From: Aurelia coerulea
Taxonomy: Eukaryota > Cnidaria > Scyphozoa > Semaeostomeae > Ulmaridae
Reading direction: 5' to 3'
DNA length: 64,000 nt
NCBI GenBank assembly: GCA_039566865.1
Contig: CM076943.1
Coordinates: 33,550,663 to 33,614,662, forward strand
Shown: piece by piece, positions 1-9,370 of the stretch
Layout: every line of letters begins with the position of its first letter
Position numbering within the stretch: the first letter of the stretch is position 1
Notes under the pieces: generated by a model
Told to the model about the DNA's origin: nothing
Databases searched by the model: none
The model's input: the letters and a program-made list of their open reading frames with translations, nothing else
Made by a program: the position numbers and the translations under genes

Positions 1-8
1 TAATTAAA

Positions 9-42
9 TGTTTATTTTCTCAACGAAAACAAAATATAAACA
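9..42. other. Inverted TGTTTAT / ATAAACA pair at the start of units
   Basis: TGTTTAT at 9-15 is matched by its reverse complement ATAAACA at 36-42, and in many other units the stretch between holds TTTTCT-CAA-AGAAAA, a nested inverted repeat. Units with TGTTTACTTTTTC or TGTTTACATTTTC change the left member to the even more typical forkhead-type core TGTTTAC. In AT-rich DNA such matches arise easily, so a binding role is only a suggestion. Confidence 0.5.
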
Positions 43-737
43 CAAAAAGTGTGGATTAACATACTTTATTAGCTAAAATTCGTATTATAAAGAGTTTTGA
101 GCTCATGATTCTTTAAAACTTTAATTCTGCCAGCTACTTCTTTTATAGCACTATATTAGTGCTGCAGCAAATATTCTTGGAAACATTACTATAGACATTA
201 TTTATTTCCTTAATCTAAATTCAGCTTTAACGCATCAACAAACATCGGTTGATTAAATGTTTATTTTCTCAAAGAAAACAAAATATAAACACAAAAATTG
301 TAGATTAACGCATTTATTACCTAAAACTCGTATTATAAAGAGTTTTGAGCTCATCTTTCTTTAAAACTTTAGTTCTGCCAGCTACTTCTTTTATAGCACC
401 ATACTAGTGCTGCAGCAACCATTCTTGGAAACATTACTATAGACATTCGGTTTTATTTTAGCTTTACTGCATCAACAAACATTGATTAATTAAATGTTTA
501 TTTTCTCAACAAAAACAAAATATAAACCCAAAAAGTGTGGATTAACATACTATATTAGCTACAATTCGTATTATAAAGAGTTTTGAGCTCATGATTCTTT
601 AAAACTTTAATTCTGCCAGCTACTTCTTTTATAGCACTATATTATTGATGCAGCAAATATTCTTGGAAACATTACTATAGACATTATTTCTTTCTTTAAT
701 CTAAATTCAGCTTTACTTCATCAACAAACATCGGTTA

Positions 738-986
738 ATTAAATGTCTATTTTCTCAAAGAAAACAAAATATAAATACAAAATGTGTGGATTAACACACT
801 TTATTAGCTAAAATTCGTATTATAAAGAGTTTTGAGCTCATGATTCTTTAAAACTTTAATTCTAACAGCTACTTCTTTTATAGCACTATACTAGTGCTGC
901 AGCAACCATTCTTGGAAACATTACTATAGACATTAGTTCTTTCTTTAGTCTAATTTTAGCTTTACTGCATCAACAAACATCGGTTA
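738..986 (+). repeat. Representative B-class satellite unit (249 bp)
   Basis: This unit is a good example of class B: it has TTCTAACAGC rather than TTCTGCCAGC before the hairpin, CAACCATTCTTGG rather than CAAATATTCTTGG after it, and the long tail TTCTTTCTTTAGTCTAATTTTAGC. The phase mark at 738 recurs at 987. Class B units elsewhere may carry a short tail (AGGTCTTATTTTAGC), which makes them about 237 bp, or a 6-bp loss of AGCTAC (TTCTAACTTCTTTTA). Confidence 0.9.
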
Positions 987-1236
987 ATTAATTGTTTTTT
1001 TTTTCAAAGAAAACAAAATATAAACACAAAAAAGTGTGGATTAACGCACTTTATTAGCTAAAATTCGTATTATAAAGAGTTTTGAGCTCATGATTCTTTA
1101 AAACTTTAATTCTGCCAGCTACTTCTTTTATAGCACTATATTAGTGCTGCAGCAAATATTCTTGGAAACATTACTATAGACATTATTTCTTCCCTCAATC
1201 TAAATTCAGCTTTACTGCATCAACAAACATCGGTTA
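987..1236 (+). repeat. Representative A-class satellite unit (250 bp)
   Basis: This unit is an example of class A: TTCTGCCAGC before the hairpin, GCAAATATTCTTGG after it, and the tail TTCTTCCCTCAATCTAAATTC leading into GCTTTACTGC. It begins with an unusual run of T after TTAATTAATTG, a marker shared with units starting near 1486, 6039, 6538, 12568, 24974, 49448, 55207 and 59599. Confidence 0.88.
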
Positions 1237-1279
1237 ATTAAATATTTATTTTCTCAAAGAAAACAAAATATAAAAACAA

Positions 1280-1301
1280 AAAGTGTGGATTAACACACTT
1301 T
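1280..1301. other. Dyad 1 in each unit: AAAGTGTG / CACACTTT, 8-bp arms
   Basis: In this unit the arm at 1280-1287 (AAAGTGTG) is the exact reverse complement of 1294-1301 (CACACTTT), with the six bases GATTAA between. Other units read CGCACTTT or CATACTTT on the right; each replaces a Watson-Crick pair by a G:T pair if the strand folds, so the hairpin is weakened but kept. Some units break it (TAACTAACTTT, or GCATTTATT with a lost base). The spacer with its flank reads GGATTA, the core seen by bicoid/Otx-type homeodomains; that resemblance may be chance. Confidence 0.75.
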
Positions 1302-1331
1302 ATTAGCTAAAATTCGTATTATAAAGAGTTT

Positions 1332-1339
1332 TGAGCTCA
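1332..1339. other. Palindrome TGAGCTCA in the unit
   Basis: TGAGCTCA is a perfect 8-bp palindrome present in most units. In units reading TTTGAGCTCAATATTC it extends to TTGAGCTCAA (10 bp). Two unit classes lose it: those reading TTTGAGTTCAT and those reading GTTTGAAATCATATTTC. Confidence 0.8.
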
Positions 1340-1380
1340 TGATTCTTTAAAACTTTAATTCTAACAGCTACTTCTTTTAT

Positions 1381-1402
1381 AGCACTATACTAGTGCTGCA
1401 GC
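1381..1402. other. Dyad 2 in each unit: AGCACTA-TAC-TAGTGCT, overlapping GCTGCAGC
   Basis: The arm at 1381-1387 (AGCACTA) pairs with 1391-1397 (TAGTGCT) around a three-base loop, and 1395-1402 (GCTGCAGC) is a second perfect palindrome sharing three bases with it. Across the window the loop varies (TAT, TAC, CTT, CAT, TAA) while the arms are mostly retained; AGTACTA on the left gives a G:T pair. Units with AGCACCA or with GCTGTAGC weaken one of the two palindromes. The symmetry could be a protein-binding site or a hairpin; nothing else in the sequence tells which. Confidence 0.8.
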
Positions 1403-1407
1403 AACCA

Positions 1408-1416
1408 TTCTTGGAA
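1408..1416. other. TTCTTGGAA motif in the unit (TTCNNNGAA dyad)
   Basis: This nine-base dyad occurs once per unit right after the hairpin. Variants seen are TTCTTCGAA, TTCTTTGAA, TTCTGGGAA and TTCTTAGAA, all of which change only the central three bases. TTCNNNGAA is the known consensus for STAT proteins of animals; whether any protein binds here is unknown. A few units break it, for example TTCTTGGAT at 40819 and 44968 and TTCTTAAAA near 61737. Confidence 0.65.
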
Positions 1417-1984
1417 ACATTACTATAGACATTAGTTCTTTCTTTAGTCTAATTTTAGCTTTACTGCATCAACAAACATCGGTTAATTAATTGTTTTTTT
1501 TTTCAAAGAAAACAAAATATAAACACAAAAAAGTGTGGATTAACGCACTTTATTAGCTAAAATTCGTATTATAAAGAGTTTTGAGCTCATGATTCTTTAA
1601 AACTTTAATTCTGCCAGCTACTTCTTTTATAGCACTATATTAGTGCTGCAGCAAATATTCTTGGAAACATTACTATAGACATTATTTCTTTCTTTAATCT
1701 AAATTCAGCTTTACTGCATCAACAAACATCGGTTAATTAAATGTTTATTTTCTCAAAGAAAACAAAATATAAAAACAAAAAGTGTGGATTAACACACTTT
1801 ATTAGCTAAAATTCGTATTATAAAGAGTTTTGAGCTCATGATTCTTTAAAACTTTAATTCTAACAGCTACTTCTTTTATAGCACTATACTAGTGCTGCAG
1901 CAACCATTCTTGGAAACATTACTATAGACATTAGTTCTTTCTTTAGTCTAATTTTAGCTTTACTGCATCAACAAACATCGGTTA

Positions 1985-2126
1985 ATTAAATGTTTATTTT
2001 TACAAAGAAAACAAAACATAAACACAAAAAGTGTGGATTAACGCACTTTGTGAGCTAAAATTTGTCTAAAATTAGACTAAAATTCTAAAATTATTTTAGC
2101 TTTACTGCATCAGCAAACATTGACTA
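1985..2126 (+). repeat. Shortened satellite unit with inverted filler (142 bp)
   Basis: The unit starts normally, but after GAGCTAAAATTTGT the next 100 or so bases, including both the hairpin and TTCTTGGAA, are missing. In their place is CTAAAATTAGACTA (2066-2079), which is the exact reverse complement of TAGTCTAATTTTAG in the normal tail of long-tailed B units, followed by AAATTCTAAAATTA and the ordinary TTTTAGCTTTACTG. The pattern fits a deletion repaired by copying a short inverted template. Confidence 0.85.
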
Positions 2127-3238
2127 ATTAAATGTTTATTTTCTCAACGAAAACAAAATATAAACACAAAAAGTGTGGATTAACATACTTTATTAGCTAA
2201 AATTCGTATTATAAAGAGTTTTGAGCTCATGATTCTTTAAAACTTTAATTCTGCCAGCTACTTCTTTTATAGCACTATATTAGTGCTGCAGCAAATATTC
2301 TTGGAAACATTACTATAGACATTATTTCCTTCTTTAATCTAAATTCAGCTTTACTGCATCAACAAACATCGGTTAATTAAATGTTTATTTTCTCAAAGAA
2401 AACAAAATATAAATACAAAATGTGTGGATTAACACACTTTATTAGCTAAAATTCGTATTATAAAGAGTTTTGAGCTCATGATTCTTTAAAACTTTAATTC
2501 TAACAGCTACTTCTTTTATAGCACTATACTAGTGCTGCAGCAACCATTCTTGGAAACATTACTATAGACATTCGGTTTTATTTTAGCTTTACTGCATCAA
2601 CAAACATTGATTAATTAAATGTTTATTTTCTCAACGAAAACAAAATATAAACCCAAAAAGTGTGGATTAACATACTATATTAGCTACAATTCGTATTATA
2701 AAGAGTTTTGAGCTCATGATTCTTTAAAACTTTAATTCTGCCAGCTACTTCTTTTATAGCACTATATTAGTGCTGCAGCAAATATTCTTGGAAACATTAC
2801 TATAGACATTAATTCTTTCTTTAATCTAAATTCAGCTTTACTGCATCAACAAACATTGATTTATTCAATGTTTATTTTCTCAAAGAAAACAAAATATAAA
2901 AACAGAGAGTGTGGATTAACACACTTTATTAGCTAAAATTCGTATTATAAAGAGTTTTGAGCTCATCTTTCTTTAGAACTTTAGTTCTGCCAGCTATTTC
3001 TTTTATAGTACTATACTAGTGCTGTAGCAACCATTCTTGGAAACATTACTATAGAAATTAGGTCTTATTTTAGCTTTACTGCATCAACAAACATTGACTA
3101 ATTAAATGTTTATTTTCTCAAAGAAAACAAAATATAAACACAAAAAGTGTGGATTAACACACTTTATTAGCTAAAATTCGTATTATAAAGAGTTTTGAGC
3201 TCATGATTCTTTAAAATTTTAATACTAACAGCTACTTC

Positions 3239-3260
3239 TTTTATATTAGTGCTGCAGCAA
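3239..3260 (+). repeat. Unit with 8-bp deletion of the hairpin left arm
   Basis: The usual TTTTATAGCACTATATTAGTGC is reduced to TTTTATATTAGTGC, removing the left arm of dyad 2. The same lesion near 8290 is its duplicated copy. A different lesion at 15861-15880 reads TTTTATATTGCTGCAG. Confidence 0.75.
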
Positions 3261-4259
3261 CCATTCTTGGAAACATTACTATAGACATTTTTTCCTTCTT
3301 TAATATAAATTCAGCTTTACTGCATCAACAAACATCGGTTAATTAAATGTTTATTTTTACAAAGAAAACAAAATATAAACACAAAAAAGTGTGGATTAAC
3401 GCACTTTATTAGCTAAAATTCGTATTATAAAGAGTTTTGAGCTCATCTTTCTTTAAAACTTTAGTTCCGCCAGCTATTTCTTTTATAGTACTATACTAGT
3501 GCTGTAGCAACCATTCTTGGAAACATTACTATAGAAATTAGGTCTTATTTTAGCTTTACTGCATCAAAAAACATTGACTAATTAAATGTTTATTTTCTCA
3601 AAGAAAACAAAATATTAAAACAAAAAGTGTGGATTAACACACTTTATTAGCTAAAATTCGTATTATAAAGAGTTTTGAGCTCATGATTCTTTAAAACTTT
3701 AGTTCTAACTGCTACTTCTTTTATAGCACTATATTAGTGCTGCAGCAAATATTCTTGGAAACATTACTATAGACATTATTTCCTTCTTTAATCTAAATTC
3801 AGCTTTACTGCATCAACAAACATCGGTTAATTAAATGTTTATTTTCTCAAAGAAAACAAAATATAAATACAAAATGTGTGGATTAACACACTTTTTTAGC
3901 TAAAATTTGTATTATAAAGAGTTTTGAGCTCATGATTCTTTAAAACTTTAATTCTAACAGCTACTTCTTTTATAGCACTATGCTAGTGCTGTAGCAACCA
4001 TTCTTGGAAACATTACTATAGAAATTAGGTCTTATTTTAGCTTTACTGCATCAACAAACATTGACTAATTAAATGTTTATTTTCTCAACGAAAACAAAAT
4101 ATAAACACAAAAAGTTTGGATTAACATACTTTATTAGCTAAAATTCGTATTATAAAGAGTTTTGAGCTCATGATTCTTTAAAACTTTAATTCTGCCAGCT
4201 ACTTCTTTTATAGCACTATATTAGTGCTGCAGCAAATATTCTTGGAAACATTACTATAG

Positions 4260-5692
4260 ACATTATTTCCTTCTTTAATCTAAATTCAGCTTTACTGCAT
4301 CAGCAAACATCGGTTAATTAAATGTTTATTTTTTCAAAGAAAACACAATATAATCACAAAAAAGTATGAATTAACGCACTTTATGAGCTAAAATTTGTAT
4401 TATAAATAGGTTTGAGCTCATATTTCTTTAAAACTTTAGTTCTGCCAGCTACTTCTTTTATAGCACTATATTAGTGCTGCAGCAAATATTCTTGGAAACA
4501 TTACTATAGACATTATTTCTTTCCTTAATCTAAATTCAGCTTTAACGCATCAACAAACATCGGTTGATTAAATGTTTATTTTCTCAAAGAAAACAAAATA
4601 TAAACACAAAAATTGTAGATTAACGCATTTATTAGCTAAAACTCGTATTATAAAGAGTTTTGAGCTCATCTTTCTTTAAAACTTTAGTTCTGCCAGCTAC
4701 TTCTTTTATAGCACCATACTAGTGCTGCAGCAACCATTCTTGGAAACATTACTATAGACATTCGGTTTTATTTTAGCTTTACTGCATCAACAAACATTGA
4801 TTAATTAAATGTTTATTTTCTCAACAAAAACAAAATATAAACCCAAAAAGTGTGGATTAACATACTATATTAGCTACAATTCGTATTATAAAGAGTTTTG
4901 AGCTCATGATTCTTTAAAACTTTAATTCTGCCAGCTACTTCTTTTATAGCACTATATTAGTGCTGCAGCAAATATTCTTGGAAACATTACTATAGACATT
5001 ATTTCCTTCTTTAATCTAAATTCAGCTTTACTGCATCAGCAAACATCGGTTAATTAAATGTTTATTTTTTCAAAGAAAACACAATATAATCACAAAAAAG
5101 TATGAATTAACGCACTTTATGAGCTAAAATTTGTATTATAAATAGGTTTGAGCTCATATTTCTTTAAAACTTTAGTTCTGCCAGCTACTTCTTTTATAGC
5201 ACTATATTAGTGCTGCAGCAAATATTCTTGGAAACATTACTATAGACATTATTTCTTTCCTTAATCTAAATTCAGCTTTAACGCATCAACAAACATCGGT
5301 TGATTAAATGTTTATTTTCTCAAAGAAAACAAAATATAAACACAAAAATTGTAGATTAACGCATTTATTAGCTAAAACTCGTATTATAAAGAGTTTTGAG
5401 CTCATCTTTCTTTAAAACTTTAGTTCTGCCAGCTACTTCTTTTATAGCACCATACTAGTGCTGCAGCAACCATTCTTGGAAACATTACTATAGACATTCG
5501 GTTTTATTTTAGCTTTACTGCATCAACAAACATTGATTAATTAAATGTTTATTTTCTCAACAAAAACAAAATATAAACCCAAAAAGTGTGGATTAACATA
5601 CTATATTAGCTACAATTCGTATTATAAAGAGTTTTGAGCTCATGATTCTTTAAAACTTTAATTCTGCCAGCTACTTCTTTTATAGCACTATA
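4260..5692 (+). repeat. 736-bp three-unit tandem duplication
   Basis: The run CATCAGCAAAC, then ACACAATATAATCAC, then GTTGATTAAATG, then CAACAAAAACAAAATATAAACCC occurs twice in a row at an offset of 736 bp (for example 4567 and 5303). It is nested at the left border of the 5,051-bp duplication. A third ACACAATATAATCAC unit lies near 9,643. Confidence 0.8.
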
Positions 5693-8600
5693 TTATTGAT
5701 GCAGCAAATATTCTTGGAAACATTACTATAGACATTATTTCTTTCTTTAATCTAAATTAAGCTTTACTGCATCAACAAACATCGGTTAATTAAATGTCTA
5801 TTTTCTCAAAGAAAACAAAATATAAATACAAAATGTGTGGATTAACACACTTTATTAGCTAAAATTCGTATTATAAAGAGTTTTGAGCTCATGATTCTTT
5901 AAAACTTTAATTCTAACAGCTACTTCTTTTATAGCACTATACTAGTGCTGCAGCAACCATTCTTGGAAACATTACTATAGACATTAGTTCTTTCTTTAGT
6001 CTAATTTTAGCTTTACTGCATCAACAAACATCGGTTAATTAATTGTTTTTTTTTTCAAAGAAAACAAAATATAAACACAAAAAAGTGTGGATTAACGCAC
6101 TTTATTAGCTAAAATTCGTATTATAAAGAGTTTTGAGCTCATGATTCTTTAAAACTTTAATTCTGCCAGCTACTTCTTTTATAGCACTATATTAGTGCTG
6201 CAGCAAATATTCTTGGAAACATTACTATAGACATTATTTCTTTCTTTAATCTAAATTCAGCTTTACTGCATCAACAAACATCGGTTAATTAAATATTTAT
6301 TTTCTCAAAGAAAACAAAATATAAAAACAAAAAGTGTGGATTAACACACTTTATTAGCTAAAATTCGTATTATAAAGAGTTTTGAGCTCATGATTCTTTA
6401 AAACTTTAATTCTAACAGCTACTTCTTTTATAGCACTATACTAGTGCTGCAGCAACCATTCTTGGAAACATTACTATAGACATTAGTTCTTTCTTTAGTC
6501 TAATTTTAGCTTTACTGCATCAACAAACATCGGTTAATTAATTGTTTTTTTTTTCAAAGAAAACAAAATATAAACACAAAAAAGTGTGGATTAACGCACT
6601 TTATTAGCTAAAATTCGTATTATAAAGAGTTTTGAGCTCATGATTCTTTAAAACTTTAATTCTGCCAGCTACTTCTTTTATAGCACTATATTAGTGCTGC
6701 AGCAAATATTCTTGGAAACATTACTATAGACATTATTTCTTTCTTTAATCTAAATTCAGCTTTACTGCATCAACAAACATCGGTTAATTAAATGTTTATT
6801 TTCTCAAAGAAAACAAAATATAAAAACAAAAAGTGTGGATTAACACACTTTATTAGCTAAAATTCGTATTATAAAGAGTTTTGAGCTCATGATTCTTTAA
6901 AACTTTAATTCTAACAGCTACTTCTTTTATAGCACTATACTAGTGCTGCAGCAACCATTCTTGGAAACATTACTATAGACATTAGTTCTTTCTTTAGTCT
7001 AATTTTAGCTTTACTGCATCAACAAACATCGGTTAATTAAATGTTTATTTTTACAAAGAAAACAAAACATAAACACAAAAAGTGTGGATTAACGCACTTT
7101 GTGAGCTAAAATTTGTCTAAAATTAGACTAAAATTCTAAAATTATTTTAGCTTTACTGCATCAGCAAACATTGACTAATTAAATGTTTATTTTCTCAACG
7201 AAAACAAAATATAAACACAAAAAGTGTGGATTAACATACTTTATTAGCTAAAATTCGTATTATAAAGAGTTTTGAGCTCATGATTCTTTAAAACTTTAAT
7301 TCTGCCAGCTACTTCTTTTATAGCACTATATTAGTGCTGCAGCAAATATTCTTGGAAACATTACTATAGACATTATTTCCTTCTTTAATCTAAATTCAGC
7401 TTTACTGCATCAACAAACATCGGTTAATTAAATGTTTATTTTCTCAAAGAAAACAAAATATAAATACAAAATGTGTGGATTAACACACTTTATTAGCTAA
7501 AATTCGTATTATAAAGAGTTTTGAGCTCATGATTCTTTAAAACTTTAATTCTAACAGCTACTTCTTTTATAGCACTATACTAGTGCTGCAGCAACCATTC
7601 TTGGAAACATTACTATAGACATTCGGTTTTATTTTAGCTTTACTGCATCAACAAACATTGATTAATTAAATGTTTATTTTCTCAACGAAAACAAAATATA
7701 AACCCAAAAAGTGTGGATTAACATACTATATTAGCTACAATTCGTATTATAAAGAGTTTTGAGCTCATGATTCTTTAAAACTTTAATTCTGCCAGCTACT
7801 TCTTTTATAGCACTATATTAGTGCTGCAGCAAATATTCTTGGAAACATTACTATAGACATTAATTCTTTCTTTAATCTAAATTCAGCTTTACTGCATCAA
7901 CAAACATTGATTAATTCAATGTTTATTTTCTCAAAGAAAACAAAATATAAAAACAGAGAGTGTGGATTAACACACTTTATTAGCTAAAATTCGTATTATA
8001 AAGAGTTTTGAGCTCATCTTTCTTTAGAACTTTAGTTCTGCCAGCTATTTCTTTTATAGTACTATACTAGTGCTGTAGCAACCATTCTTGGAAACATTAC
8101 TATAGAAATTAGGTCTTATTTTAGCTTTACTGCATCAACAAACATTGACTAATTAAATGTTTATTTTCTCAAAGAAAACAAAATATAAACACGACAAGTG
8201 TGGATTAACACACTTTATTAGCTAAAATTCGTATTATAAAGAGTTTTGAGCTCATGATTCTTTAAAATTTTAATACTAACAGCTACTTCTTTTATATTAG
8301 TGCTGCAGCAACCATTCTTGGAAACATTACTATAGACATTTTTTCCTTCTTTAATATAAATTCAGCTTTACTGCATCAACAAACATCGGTTAATTAAATG
8401 TTTATTTTTACAAAGAAAACAAAATATAAACACAAAAAAGTGTGGATTAACGCACTTTATTAGCTAAAATTCGTATTATAAAGAGTTTTGAGCTCATCTT
8501 TCTTTAAAACTTTAGTTCCGCCAGCTATTTCTTTTATAGTACTATACTAGTGCTGTAGCAACCATTCTTGGAAACATTACTATAGAAATTAGGTCTTATT

Positions 8601-9370
8601 TTAGCTTTACTGCATCAAAAAACATTGACTAATTAAATGTTTATTTTCTCAAAGAAAACAAAATATTAAAACAAAAAGTGTGGATTAACACACTTTATTT
8701 GCTAAAATTCGTATTATAAAGAGTTTTGAGCTCATGATTCTTTAAAACTTTAGTTCTAACTGCTACTTCTTTTATAGCACTATATTAGTGCTGCAGCAAA
8801 TATTCTTGGAAACATTACTATAGACATTATTTCCTTCTTTAATCTAAATTCAGCTTTACTGCATCAACAAACATCGGTTAATTAAATGTTTATTTTCTCA
8901 AAGAAAACAAAATATAAATACAAAATGTGTGGATTAACACACTTTATTAGCTAAAATTTGTATTATAAAGAGTTTTGAGCTCATGATTCTTTAAAACTTT
9001 AATTCTGCCAGCTACTTCTTTTATAGCACTATACTAGTGCTGTAGCAACCATTCTTGGAAACATTACTATAGAAATTAGGTCTTATTTTAGCTTTACTGC
9101 ATCAACAAACATTGACTAATTAAATGTTTATTTTCTCAACGAAAACAAAATTAAAACACAAAAAGTGTGGATTAACATACTTTATTAGCTAAAATTCGTA
9201 TTATAAAGAGTTTTGAGCTCATGATTCTTTAAAACTTTAATTCTGCCAGCTACTTCTTTTATAGCACTATATTAGTGCTGCAGCAAATATTCTTGGAAAC
9301 ATTACTATAGACATTATTTCTTTCTTTAATCTAAATTCAGCTTTACTGCATCAACAAACATCGGTTAATT
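5220..9370 (+). repeat. Long duplication, copy 2 (5,051-bp offset)
   Basis: This segment is the partner of about 170-4,320, about 17 units long. After about 9,370 the two diverge: the unit following copy 1 carries the ACACAATATAATCAC variant, the unit following copy 2 does not until 9,640. Confidence 0.85.
7036..7177 (+). repeat. Second copy of the 142-bp shortened unit
   Basis: The same deletion and the same inverted filler (7117-7130) lie exactly 5,051 bp downstream of the first copy. Identical breakpoints mean this is not an independent event but a copy carried by the long duplication. Confidence 0.85.

Larger units (their letters stand above)
489..1984 (+). repeat. Alternating A/B dimer higher-order stretch (about 499 bp)
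   Basis: Units alternate A, B, A, B, A, B here. The T-run A units at 987 and 1486 are 499 bp apart and nearly identical, and the B units at 738, 1237 and 1736 repeat at 499 bp with only a few differences (for example ATAAATACAAAATG against ATAAAAACAAAAAG). This is a local two-unit higher-order repeat. The same stretch recurs 5,051 bp downstream. Confidence 0.85.
170..4320 (+). repeat. Long duplication, copy 1 (5,051-bp offset)
   Basis: Rare variants line up one to one with those 5,051 bp downstream: the GTTGATTAAATG start (252 and 5303), ATGTCTATTTTCTC (738 and 5789), the 142-bp shortened unit (1985 and 7036) and the CTTCTTTTATATTAGTGC deletion (near 3239 and 8290). Differences are few, such as ACACAAAAAGTG against ACACGACAAGTG, so the duplication is recent. 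Edges are approximate. Confidence 0.85.

Noticed and set aside
1401..1420. Possible CENP-B box in TTCTTGGAAACATTA
   Set aside because: It shares TTGGAAAC with the mammalian box but lacks the essential TTCG and CGGG parts.
1486..1510. Poly-T runs as transcription terminators or retroelement tails
   Set aside because: They occur at a fixed place in one unit class and are simply a variant of TGTTTATTTTCTC.
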